Positions 1 to 7,434 of a stretch of 8,979 bases of DNA are shown piece after piece (the stretch's first letter is position 1; each line of letters opens with the position of its first letter). Under the pieces are notes generated by a model. That model had not been told where the DNA came from. It did not search any database and saw only the letters and a program-made list of their open reading frames with translations. A program made the translations under genes and the position numbers. Origin of the DNA: JBGSIZ01 sp041742255 (GTDB lineage Bacteria; Pseudomonadota; Alphaproteobacteria; Rhodobacterales; Rhodobacteraceae); contig JBGSIZ010000246.1 of assembly GCA_041742255.1 (NCBI GenBank), positions 1-8,979 on the forward strand, read 5' to 3'.

Positions 1-1
1 G

Positions 2-937
2 GACGGCACCCGCGTGTTCGCGTCCCCCCTCGCCCGGCGGATTGCTGCGGACAAGGGATTGGACCTGACCACGTTGACCGGAACCGGCCCGCACGGACGG
101 ATCGTCAAGGCCGACGTCGAAGGGGCGACAACCCCAGTCAAAGCAGCAGCACCCGCTGCGGCGCCCGCCGTCACGGTCCCCGCCCCGGCACCTGCAATGG
201 CATCGGGCCCGTCTGCCGACGCGGTCATGAAAACCTATGCCGACCGGCCATTTACCGAGGTAAAATTGGACGGGATGCGCAAGATCATTGCGTCCCGCTT
301 GACCGAGGCCAAACAGTCCGTGCCGCATTTCTACTTGCGGCGTGACATCCAACTGGATGCGCTGATGGCATTCCGGACCCAGTTGAACAAGGATCTGGAG
401 GCGCGGGGCGTCAAGCTGTCGATCAACGACTTCATCATCAAGGCCTGTGCGTTGGCTTTGCAGCAAGTGCCCGCCGCCAATGCCGTTTGGGCAGGCGACC
501 GGACCTTACAGTTCAGCAAGTCGGACGTGGCGGTTGCTGTGGCGATTGAAGGTGGGTTGTTCACGCCAGTTCTGCGCGATGCCGAGACCAAGACCCTGTC
601 GGCCCTGTCTGCCGAAATGAAGGATCTGGCAAAACGCGCCCGTGACCGCAAATTGGCGCCCCAGGAATACCAAGGCGGATCGTTCGCCATTTCCAATCTG
701 GGGATGTTCGGAATCGACAACTTTGATGCCATCATCAACCCGCCCCATGCGGCCATTCTGGCCGTCGGCGCAGGTGTCCAGAAACCGGTTGTTGGCAAAG
801 ATGGCGCAGTCGCCGTTGCGACCGTCATGTCGGTCACCCTGTCCGTTGATCACCGCGTGATTGATGGTGCGCTTGGGGCCAACCTGCTTCAGGCGATCAA
901 GGACAATCTCGAAAATCCGATGGCGATGCTGGCCTGA
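2..937 (+). CDS. pdhC: Dihydrolipoamide acetyltransferase, E2 of pyruvate dehydrogenase (5' truncated by window)
   Basis: E2 core of the cytoplasmic pyruvate dehydrogenase complex, which transfers the acetyl group from lipoyl-lysine to CoA. The frame is open to the window edge, so the start and the lipoyl domain(s) lie upstream; 311 residues are visible. Visible residues 6-40 are a peripheral subunit-binding domain (ASPLARRIA, then a G-x-G-x-x-G-R-I stretch) that holds E1 or E3. Residues about 45-70 are an Ala/Pro-rich swinging linker. From about 80 on is the 2-oxo acid dehydrogenase acyltransferase catalytic domain, ending with the active-site DHRVIDG (His284, Asp288 in visible numbering). 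SNLGMFGIDNFDAIINPP near the end fits the pyruvate rather than the 2-oxoglutarate E2. The GTG at position 14 is only an internal valine codon, not a start. The gene is followed by a strong hairpin terminator and is convergent with cysE. The family is certain; the exact complex is very likely. Confidence 0.95.
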   Translation, partial: DGTRVFASPLARRIAADKGLDLTTLTGTGPHGRIVKADVEGATTPVKAAAPAAAPAVTVPAPAPAMASGPSADAVMKTYADRPFTEVKLDGMRKIIASRLTEAKQSVPHFYLRRDIQLDALMAFRTQLNKDLEARGVKLSINDFIIKACALALQQVPAANAVWAGDRTLQFSKSDVAVAVAIEGGLFTPVLRDAETKTLSALSAEMKDLAKRARDRKLAPQEYQGGSFAISNLGMFGIDNFDAIINPPHAAILAVGAGVQKPVVGKDGAVAVATVMSVTLSVDHRVIDGALGANLLQAIKDNLENPMAMLA

Positions 938-960
938 TTTCCAGATAGCTAAAACACAAA

Positions 961-996
961 AAAAAGGGCCCCCGGTGAAATCCGGGGGCCCTTTTT
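961..996. terminator. Bidirectional rho-independent terminator between pdhC and cysE
   Basis: A perfect 15-bp inverted repeat: left arm 961-975, right arm 982-996, with a 6-nt loop (tgaaat). The stem has a GC-rich core flanked by five A:T pairs, so the right arm ends in five T for rightward transcripts. On the other strand the left arm plus 958-960 gives eight U for leftward transcripts. It lies 23 nt after the pdhC stop and 33 nt after the cysE stop, so it can end both convergent transcription units. The hairpin is read directly; the function is inferred. Confidence 0.95.
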
Positions 997-1029
997 AAGT
1001 TATTCAAGAGATTGAACTTAGAACGCCCA

Positions 1030-1848
1030 CTAGTCGCAGTCGCGGCACCCAATCAGACGCTGATCCATCGCAATGGAGGGTTGGTCACACCCGGCTTCAC
1101 CTACGATCTTTGCGGGAACACCAGCGACTGTTGTGCAAGGTGGAACATCTGTCAAAACGACGGACCCCGCCGCCACACGACTGCAATGTCCTACCACGAT
1201 ATTCCCCAAAACCTTGGCGCCGGCGCCGATTAAGACGCCGTTGCCTATCTTGGGATGACGGTCGCCATCTTCCTTGCCCGTCCCGCCCAGCGTGACGGAA
1301 TGCAGCATGGACACGTTGTCCCCCACCACAGCCGTTTCGCCGATCACGATGGAATGGGCATGGTCGATCATGATCCCTTTGCCAATTCGGGCAGCGGGGT
1401 GAATATCCACACCGAAGATCTCGCTCACACGCATCTGGACAAAATAGGCAAGGTCCAGCCGCCCCTCTTGCCAAAGCCAATGGCCCAGACGGTAGGCTTG
1501 GATCGCCTGATATCCCTTGAAAAACAAGAGCGGTTGCATCAGCCGGTGGCAGGCCGGGTCACGGTCATAAACAGCGGACAGATCCGCCCGCGCCGACGAA
1601 ACGATGGTCGGATCCGACACAAAGGCTTCATCCGCGATTTCACGCAGGATCTGCCCGGCCATTTCATCCGACGCCAGCTTCATCGAAATCCGAAACGCCA
1701 GCGCAGCGTCAAAGGTGCGATGATGCAAGATGCCTTGATGCAGCAGGCTGCCCATCAGGGGTTCATTTGCAATCGCGGCCTCTGCCTCGTTGCAAATCTG
1801 CGACCAGACGGGGTCTATGCTGGCAACCTTGACGCGTATTTGTCCCAT
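1030..1848 (-). CDS. cysE: Serine O-acetyltransferase
   Basis: Makes O-acetylserine from L-serine and acetyl-CoA, the first committed step of cysteine synthesis, in the cytoplasm. The 272-residue protein has the CysE architecture: an N-terminal alpha-helical domain (residues 1-140) and a left-handed beta-helix of hexapeptide repeats (about 148-245). DIHPAARIGKGIMIDH carries the equivalents of E. coli Asp143 and His158 (here Asp148 and His163, same spacing). VTLGGTGKEDGDRHPKIGNG and VAGVPAKIVG are the acetyl-CoA-side and C-terminal signatures. The ATG at 1848 has GGGAG 5 nt upstream (1854-1858) and begins the conserved N-terminal domain. The C-terminus ends GCRDCD instead of the terminal isoleucine used by many CysE proteins to dock into CysK. 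The upstream small gene ends 33 nt before this start; no hairpin is visible in that gap, so read-through from the GTA side is possible. The 3' end faces a strong terminator. Confidence 0.96.
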   Translation of the reverse strand: MGQIRVKVASIDPVWSQICNEAEAAIANEPLMGSLLHQGILHHRTFDAALAFRISMKLASDEMAGQILREIADEAFVSDPTIVSSARADLSAVYDRDPACHRLMQPLLFFKGYQAIQAYRLGHWLWQEGRLDLAYFVQMRVSEIFGVDIHPAARIGKGIMIDHAHSIVIGETAVVGDNVSMLHSVTLGGTGKEDGDRHPKIGNGVLIGAGAKVLGNIVVGHCSRVAAGSVVLTDVPPCTTVAGVPAKIVGEAGCDQPSIAMDQRLIGCRDCD

Positions 1849-1881
1849 GACGGCTCCCTGTCTGACTTGTCTTACCCTACG
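1849..1881. other. Short intergenic gap between the DUF7742-like gene and cysE
   Basis: Thirty-three bases holding the cysE Shine-Dalgarno (1854-1858). I see no inverted repeat able to terminate transcripts and no convincing -35/-10 pair. cysE is therefore either read from upstream or uses a promoter inside the small gene. Confidence 0.5.
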
Positions 1882-2208
1882 CTATTTAGGACCGCTGGGC
1901 AAAGAACAAAGAGGGTCGACATCCTTCCGACGATCACGGTTGATATATTCACCAAGAAAGGCGGCCAATGCTTCACAATAGTCCCGTTCGGATATCCCCG
2001 CGCCTGTTTGACGGGGACAACGGGCGGCCGCAGCCATGATTGATCCCGTTCCAAACTCTGGATGCGGGAAACCAGTTCGTCGGACATGGGTCTCTGCGGT
2101 CGTCGCCATCCGGATCAGGGACCGCGCAACCCCGGACCATTCGGATTTCGGCGCAGCCAAGATGGCCCGAACCGCCCAATCAAGATCGGTCAGCAAAACC
2201 GGGCGCAT
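1882..2208 (-). CDS. Small uncharacterised protein coupled to GTA gp15 (DUF7742-like)
   Basis: A 108-residue soluble protein of unknown function, with no signal peptide or membrane segment. The N-terminus MRPVLLTDLDWAVRAILAAP is followed by a helical stretch and an RTGFPHPEFGTGSIMAAA segment (about 44-61). From memory this resembles the small family named DUF7742 found beside GTA clusters in Rhodobacterales; I cannot confirm this without a search. The C-terminal half has a second helix (YCEALAAFLGEYI) and a basic/polar tail. Its ATG shares one base with the gp15 stop (TGATG, 2206-2210), which suggests translational coupling and co-transcription with the GTA operon. Only a weak purine-rich stretch precedes the start. 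The TAG stop is at 1882-1884, 33 nt before cysE. It could be a GTA accessory protein or an unrelated gene trapped at a conserved boundary; no function is assigned. Confidence 0.85.
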   Translation of the reverse strand: MRPVLLTDLDWAVRAILAAPKSEWSGVARSLIRMATTAETHVRRTGFPHPEFGTGSIMAAAARCPRQTGAGISERDYCEALAAFLGEYINRDRRKDVDPLCSLPSGPK

Positions 2209-5200
2209 CAGCCACCCACGACGATGCCCCGTGCCGGCCCCGTCCCGAAACTTGTGGAAATCTGCGCCACATCAATGCGATAGGGGACCACGACCGCATC
2301 GACGGCTTTTTGCCAAGCCAGATATTCGAACTGGGGTGCAGATACGACTGTATCGCGAACCACAGCACCGTTCGCAATCACCCGAACAAGATACCGTTCG
2401 CTTTCTTCGGACAACGGCACATCCAGACCGGACCAATTGTCCCCATCCAACCGGGTCCGACGGATCCATGTCACCGTTGTATCGTTCGCGTCCGTCGTGA
2501 TTGCCCTCACATGGCACACGCTGTAAGGGCGCAATCCGATGCCGCTGAACGCTTCCGACTCCAGGCGGTAGGACGGATCATCAAGTGGCCGCTGCGCCGG
2601 ACCATAGCGGTAATCCCGTAAGGTGCCGCGCGCGGACAGGGGCAGGTCAATCTGCTTGGGCGTTCCATTTAACAGCACGACATAGGACCCAACCGGCCAA
2701 TCTTCCGGCATTGTCCCATCGGTTCCGGCCTGCCCTCGCAGACGTCGCGCCAGGTCATAGGTATTGGGTCCGACCAATTCAGCATCGGCAAATTGGAACA
2801 CTTCCCAATTGGCGTCGCTCCCGTCCCCGATCGCGATGATGTTTGCGCCCGCCAGCACGGCATCCTCCGCGGCGGCACTGACGTTTTCCGCCGTAAAGGC
2901 GACGCGCACCGGCCCCCCGTTATCCCACAAACCCGACGGCGCACGATACAAAGGGGACAACGTGCGGCCGACGACACCGCGCCGCGACTGCACAAGGTTG
3001 AGGGTATAGCCCGCATCCGCCACGCCGGAAAACAACGCCACGGATCCCGGCCACGGTTGACCGGTCGCCACAAAATGGGGGGCATGCGGCACTTCATCGC
3101 CACGGATCATTGGCAGGTCCAGAAACAATCCGGCCACGGGAACCGGTGCGTCAAAGGTGGCAACCCGGACCGGATCATCCTCGGTATCGTGGGCGCGGTA
3201 AATGTCCGCCTCGACCCGTACAGCTTGTACTGACCGGGCCAGACCGTCTTCGATCCGGTCAATCCGGAACCGCGCCACCTGACCGGACAGCTCAAGGGAT
3301 ACCACATCCCCCGCGCCAAGCATGGCCGCCGACTGCGGCACTGCAAAGCGGGCGGATTGACGGGCAACGCGCGCCTCGGCCAACCACCGCTCAGCAATCC
3401 GTTGCCCTTCGGCACGGGTCAAAACCATGGGGAAATCTGTGCCCGTCGCGGTGAAATTGGTTTCATCCGCAAACACTGCTTCGGCAGACCGCACGGCATA
3501 GTCACCATCGGCATCGACAAAACCGATCTGAACGCGGCCCACTGTCTCGGCGACTGGCGCACGGGACAGGGCCAAGGTCGGCACGTCACCGTCGCCCGCG
3601 ACAAACCGGGCAGCGTCCAGGGTCTGCAGACTGCGCCCGGTCCGGGTCACAAAATGCAATGTCCCGTCCCGCGCTGCAGCATCAAATCCGTGGGCCAACA
3701 TGAGAGGCTGAATTCGGCTGCGCGCACTTTCCAAGTCGGACACGGCATATCCGCGAACAAGACCATGCAGCCGCGACACATCATAGGACAGGAGGCCCAC
3801 CTGCTCACAGATTTCAGCCACCACATTGGCGAGACTGCGCGCGCCCATCCGCCCATTGATCCAGTGACCCCGGGCATAATTGGGGGCATCCGCCCAAAGC
3901 TCTGCATTGGCAGGAAAATAGGGATAAGGCCGCGCATCCCTTGCCCAGACATGCATCCGTGACACATCGACCATCCGGACGCCGGTATCTCCGGAAACAG
4001 GGTTGTTCTCGGGGTCAGCAAAATACGTCTGAACCGCGCGCAAATACTGCTGCTGGATCAACTCGTCCCGCAATCCGTTCGACCCAAAGGGCAATCCCGA
4101 CTCCGACGATTTGGGGTCCACAAACCGGTTCGGTTCATTGGTGCCCTTGTCCACGGCAGGGCACCCGAATTCGGTGAACCAAATGGGCTTGCTTTGTGGC
4201 ACCCAATCGGTTGGGGCATCGTCCCTTGTGCCGTCAATCCGGTTGTGATGCGGGTTTTGCCACCACCCCTTGATGTCTTTCGGGCGCCAGACCCACGGTT
4301 CCTCCCAGAAATCCGAAATAGGGGTCCGGATTTGTGCGGCCCGGGCTTCGGGCGAATGATAAAACCAATCAAACCCTTCGCCGCCCGCCACATTGGCCCG
4401 CAGATAGTCAAGATTGTAGATTGACCCCCATTCGGCATCCAAGTGGTCCTCGCCGTCGCGCCAATCGCTCAGCGGCATATAGTTGTCGATGCCGATAAAC
4501 CCGATGTTCTCATCCGCCCACAAATCATCAAGGTGGAAAATCTTATCGCCTGTTCCGGGCGGCTGATACCCGCTGTATTCGGACCAATCTGCCGCATAGC
4601 CAATCTGGCATTGCGGACCGAGGATCACCTTCACCTCGGCGGCCAGTTGGCGAAATTGCGCAACCGCCGGAAACGACCCTACCGCTCCCCGGATCTGGGT
4701 CAGGCTGCGCATCTCTGATCCGATGCAAAACGCCGAAACGCCACCGGCAAGGGCGCACAAATGGGCATAATGCAAAATGAACCGGCGATAGGACCATTCA
4801 TCCGGACCGACATAGGCAACACGGCCCTGCACCACTGAAAAATGCTCCGGGGCGGCAGCGCCGAAAAATGCAGCGACTTGTGCGGCGGCACCGGCAGTCA
4901 TGTCGGGGGAAGATGGACGACCGGGGGCGGCACTCAACGTGATCCGCCCGCGCCATGGCAACGGGGGCTGGTCTACGGCATCTGACCACGGATCGGGCAA
5001 CCCATTGGCCGCGACCTGCTCCATAAGGATAAAGGGATAAAACACCGGGCGCAGCCCTCGGGCGTTCAACTCGGCAATCGCCTCGATCACGGCGGCATCC
5101 GCCGGGGTGCCCCCATACACAGGGACGCCCCCGTCCTGCGCGACCAGCCCCGCCGCCGCCCGCGTCAATCCGGACACCCGCCATGGCATCACGGACGGAT

Positions 5201-6119
5201 CGGACCCGTTCGCCTCGACGCGGGGATGAATGGTGCAATCGGCACAGCGCAAATCGGTGCCAAACCAGCTCACAACCAACGACACCGACCCGCACAGCGG
5301 CAAATCCTGCTGCAATGCATCCAACGATGTTGGCAAATCCGCTTTACCTGATGGGGTATTGGAGTTGATCGGCAACGTCTCTCCATAGCCCTTGTCGAGC
5401 GTCACCTGCGTTGTCGCCAGCGAATATTCCCCGGTCCCGGGAACCAATGCGACACCACGCAACAGATGGGGCAAATCCGCCAGATCCGGGGCCATACCCG
5501 CAGGCGACGGGCGGGTCACCTCAAACGAAAACTGCGGAATACGGTTCCCGAACTGCGCCAGCGACAGGTCCTCGAACACAACATAGGCAATCCCGCGATA
5601 GGCGGGGGCAGCACCCGCCCCTTCCACAGCTTCGATCACCGGATCGGGCAGTTGGTCCTCGGACCCCTGATAGATGTTGATGGACAACTGATCGGCAGCA
5701 ATTTCCACACCATCGGCCCAGATCCGGCCGACACTGCTGATCTGTCCCTCGCACAATGCAACGGCCAGACTGACGGAATAGGAATAAGCGACCGTCGTCG
5801 GACGGGACCGCCCCTTGCCTCCCCCGGATGTCTCGGTTTCCTCGCGAAACCGGCTGGCCCAGATCACCTGCCCTGCCACGCGCATCCGGCCATAAACCTG
5901 CTGCACGGCGCTGCCTTCACTGGCACCCATCAGGCGGAACCGGTCAATGCGGCCGGTCTCGACCGGATCGCTGCCTTGTCCCAGCAACCTCTGGTCCAAC
6001 GTCCGGCCCAGCGTCGCACCCGCAGCACGGCCCACAACCGCCATCGACAACCCAAGGACTGACCCGCCCACTGACCCGCCCAGCGCCATGCCCGCCGCAG
6101 AAAGTATGATCGTCGCCAT
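2208..6119 (-). CDS. g15: GTA baseplate megatron protein gp15 (TIM-barrel tail tip protein)
   Basis: The largest GTA tail protein, forming the tail tip/baseplate that contacts the recipient envelope; 1303 residues, the usual size for R. capsulatus gp15 homologues. Residues 4-38 form a hydrophobic glycine-zipper. About 110-300 is a tail-hub-like region. About 330-730 is the GTA TIM-barrel-like (glycoside-hydrolase-like) domain, including CIGSEMRSLTQIRG (Glu469), YAADWSEYSGY, GIDNYMPLSDW and WFTEFGCPAVDKGT (Glu650). About 760-970 fits the phage tail protein domain (Phage-tail_3 type). About 1030-1245 is the Rcc01698-like C-terminal region, with LARRLRGQAGTDG and a late RRTRLDGDNWSGLDVPL motif. 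The start at 6119 is chosen because MATIILSAAG is preceded by AGAAGGAG at 7 nt; the frame is open 64 codons further upstream, but that part is a shadow of gp14. The gp14 stop is 2 nt upstream, and the TGA stop overlaps the next ATG. Sugar-cleaving activity is inferred. Confidence 0.97.
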   Translation of the reverse strand: MATIILSAAGMALGGSVGGSVLGLSMAVVGRAAGATLGRTLDQRLLGQGSDPVETGRIDRFRLMGASEGSAVQQVYGRMRVAGQVIWASRFREETETSGGGKGRSRPTTVAYSYSVSLAVALCEGQISSVGRIWADGVEIAADQLSINIYQGSEDQLPDPVIEAVEGAGAAPAYRGIAYVVFEDLSLAQFGNRIPQFSFEVTRPSPAGMAPDLADLPHLLRGVALVPGTGEYSLATTQVTLDKGYGETLPINSNTPSGKADLPTSLDALQQDLPLCGSVSLVVSWFGTDLRCADCTIHPRVEANGSDPSVMPWRVSGLTRAAAGLVAQDGGVPVYGGTPADAAVIEAIAELNARGLRPVFYPFILMEQVAANGLPDPWSDAVDQPPLPWRGRITLSAAPGRPSSPDMTAGAAAQVAAFFGAAAPEHFSVVQGRVAYVGPDEWSYRRFILHYAHLCALAGGVSAFCIGSEMRSLTQIRGAVGSFPAVAQFRQLAAEVKVILGPQCQIGYAADWSEYSGYQPPGTGDKIFHLDDLWADENIGFIGIDNYMPLSDWRDGEDHLDAEWGSIYNLDYLRANVAGGEGFDWFYHSPEARAAQIRTPISDFWEEPWVWRPKDIKGWWQNPHHNRIDGTRDDAPTDWVPQSKPIWFTEFGCPAVDKGTNEPNRFVDPKSSESGLPFGSNGLRDELIQQQYLRAVQTYFADPENNPVSGDTGVRMVDVSRMHVWARDARPYPYFPANAELWADAPNYARGHWINGRMGARSLANVVAEICEQVGLLSYDVSRLHGLVRGYAVSDLESARSRIQPLMLAHGFDAAARDGTLHFVTRTGRSLQTLDAARFVAGDGDVPTLALSRAPVAETVGRVQIGFVDADGDYAVRSAEAVFADETNFTATGTDFPMVLTRAEGQRIAERWLAEARVARQSARFAVPQSAAMLGAGDVVSLELSGQVARFRIDRIEDGLARSVQAVRVEADIYRAHDTEDDPVRVATFDAPVPVAGLFLDLPMIRGDEVPHAPHFVATGQPWPGSVALFSGVADAGYTLNLVQSRRGVVGRTLSPLYRAPSGLWDNGGPVRVAFTAENVSAAAEDAVLAGANIIAIGDGSDANWEVFQFADAELVGPNTYDLARRLRGQAGTDGTMPEDWPVGSYVVLLNGTPKQIDLPLSARGTLRDYRYGPAQRPLDDPSYRLESEAFSGIGLRPYSVCHVRAITTDANDTTVTWIRRTRLDGDNWSGLDVPLSEESERYLVRVIANGAVVRDTVVSAPQFEYLAWQKAVDAVVVPYRIDVAQISTSFGTGPARGIVVGG

Positions 6120-6121
6120 TG

Positions 6122-6556
6122 CTAGGCTCCTTCTGGAAATCTGAACCGGGCCACGATACGGCGGGCCCATGGGGTGGACAGCGGGCTCTCGACAACGCCG
6201 TGCCCGGAATAGGCGTGGATGAACGTGGCTCCGGGGCCCACGCTGGCTTGCACGCCCAGATGCTTGGCCACGGCCCCGGCGCGCATCCGGAACACGATCA
6301 CATCGCCGCAACCGAGTGCGTCAATCGGGGCGGCGATCAACAACCGCTGCGCGGCCTCCAACAAAACTTCATGCCGCCCCGGCTCAGCCCAGTCCTGCGT
6401 ATAGGCAGGTATCGGACAAGGTTCGGCACCCAACAGATCGCGCCAAATGCCGCGCACCAGCCCCAGACAATCCGCCCCGGCACCCTTGCAACTGGCTTGA
6501 TGGACATAGGGGGTGCCGATCCATGTCCGGGCCACCTGAACTACACGGTCGGCCAT
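6122..6556 (-). CDS. g14: GTA gp14, NlpC/P60 family cell-wall peptidase
   Basis: A C40-type cysteine peptidase of the GTA tail, expected to cut peptidoglycan stem peptides in the recipient periplasm so DNA can pass. The 144-residue protein is a single NlpC/P60 domain. Catalytic Cys30 lies in KGAGADCLGLVRG, His99 in AKHLGVQ, and His114 in ATFIHAYSG is the likely third member. The early TWIGTPYVHQ is the usual entry strand with the aromatic substrate-binding residue. I chose the ATG at 6556 because its first base overlaps the gp13 stop (TGATG) and GGGAG (6566-6570) lies 9 nt upstream; the preceding in-frame TTG at 6559 is less likely. It sits between the hub gene and the megatron gene, the canonical GTA position. 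There is no signal peptide, as expected for a virion component. All catalytic residues are present, so it should be active. Confidence 0.96.
   Translation of the reverse strand: MADRVVQVARTWIGTPYVHQASCKGAGADCLGLVRGIWRDLLGAEPCPIPAYTQDWAEPGRHEVLLEAAQRLLIAAPIDALGCGDVIVFRMRAGAVAKHLGVQASVGPGATFIHAYSGHGVVESPLSTPWARRIVARFRFPEGA
6127..6134 (-). promoter_or_regulatory. Shine-Dalgarno of gp15 that decides its start
   Basis: The minus strand reads AGAAGGAG here, 7 nt before the ATG at 6119-6117 and inside the 3' end of gp14. It supports the 1303-residue form of gp15 over the longer open frame starting at 6311. Confidence 0.85.
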
Positions 6557-7434
6557 CAACGGCGGCTCCCGCCATCATTGGTGCCACTGCTGACAGGAAC
6601 GCTGACCAACCAATCCTCACCCGGAATATCCGGAAAGCCGCGAAAATTCAGAAAGTTGTCGAATTTGAACAGGCAGGTCGCAGACCGCTTGTCGCACCCC
6701 GCGTCAATTCGGATCAGGTCACCCGGCGCCGGGGCCAACCCCAGCGATTGCCACAATTCGACAACGCGGCGGCCTTCGGGGTCAAAGACGTCCGTCTTGA
6801 TGACACCGGTCAACCCCGCAGCAACGCCCGACAACACGGTCACCTTGCCACGGGCAAACCAACCCGGTTCAAACGTGGCGAACCCGGCAAAGGTAAACCG
6901 ACGGGCGTCCTCCACGGTCTCAATCGGACGCTCGGAACGGTATCCGTCTGCACTCAGGTCAAACCGACATTGAGCATCGCCCAGAACGGCCGAACATTGG
7001 CGATGATAGGCACGGCCTTGCGGCTGGTTGAGAACCTCGGCCAACCCGCGCAATTCGGCCTCAAACGCACCATTGCCGGTCCGGATTTCGCCGATGGTGC
7101 CCCGAAACCTGATCTTGCGCTCGTCCGGGTTGGCCCAATTGACCAACCATGACGTGACGACGGCCCCATCATATCGACCGGCAACAATATCGGCCTCGGT
7201 GACGCTCGGATCACTCAGAACGCCCACGGCCTCCATGTTGTCCACAGACAGGCCCGTGCTTTGGTCCAAGGCACCAGCGGTCATGCCAGCATCGGCCCGA
7301 AAGGTTTGCCCAGCAAACGACAGCGGCAAATCGTGGTCTGTGAACCCCAACGTGACACCGTCCCGCCGGGCAATTTCCCACGCGCGGCACACGGTCGTCA
7401 AACCACCGGCCAGATGGGCCTCCAGCGGGGTCAT
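6556..7434 (-). CDS. g13: GTA gp13, baseplate hub protein (DUF2163 / phage BR0599 family)
   Basis: The hub of the GTA baseplate, linking the distal tail ring to the megatron. The 292-residue protein has the DUF2163 N-terminal domain (TTVCRAWEIARRDGVTLGFTDHD, residues 13-35; AGALDQSTGLSVDNMEAVGVLSD, about 53-75; the VNW-x6-RKIRFRGTIGEI strand region about 98-117) and the BR0599-type C-terminal domain. Four cysteines fall in two pairs, Cys147/Cys156 (HRQCSAVLGDAQC) and Cys247/Cys254 (GCDKRSATC), with a following FLNFRGFPDIPGED motif. This arrangement matches hub proteins that bind an iron-sulfur cluster, as lambda gpL does and as I recall for the R. capsulatus GTA hub; binding here is inferred. 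The ATG overlaps the gp12 stop by 4 nt (ATGA), with GAGG (7442-7445) 7 nt upstream. The stop overlaps the gp14 ATG by one base, so gp12-gp13-gp14 look translationally coupled. Confidence 0.95.
   Translation of the reverse strand: MTPLEAHLAGGLTTVCRAWEIARRDGVTLGFTDHDLPLSFAGQTFRADAGMTAGALDQSTGLSVDNMEAVGVLSDPSVTEADIVAGRYDGAVVTSWLVNWANPDERKIRFRGTIGEIRTGNGAFEAELRGLAEVLNQPQGRAYHRQCSAVLGDAQCRFDLSADGYRSERPIETVEDARRFTFAGFATFEPGWFARGKVTVLSGVAAGLTGVIKTDVFDPEGRRVVELWQSLGLAPAPGDLIRIDAGCDKRSATCLFKFDNFLNFRGFPDIPGEDWLVSVPVSSGTNDGGSRR

Noticed and set aside
14..16. GTG as start of the E2 gene
   Set aside because: It falls at the beginning of the subunit-binding domain and the frame is open upstream; a full E2 needs a lipoyl domain before it.
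1255..2043. 262-codon plus-strand open frame opposite cysE and the small gene
   Set aside because: Spans two recognised minus-strand genes; no motif, and starts inside the cysE hexapeptide region.
4058..5295. Minus-strand alternative frames inside gp15 (126 and 165 codons)
   Set aside because: Same-strand shadow frames within the continuous megatron reading frame; no evidence of a frameshift in gp15.
6120..6311. 64-codon N-terminal extension of gp15 in the open frame
   Set aside because: It lies wholly inside gp14, is Arg-rich and low in complexity as expected for a shadow frame, and the ATG at 6119 has a good Shine-Dalgarno and starts the hydrophobic N-terminus.
6557..6559. TTG as start of gp14
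   Set aside because: The next codon is ATG, overlaps the gp13 stop as TGATG and has better spacing from GGGAG.
6119..7152. Plus-strand open frames of 284 and 278 codons opposite gp13 and gp14
   Set aside because: Antisense to well-supported GTA genes, no recognisable domain, and composition typical of GC-rich shadow frames.
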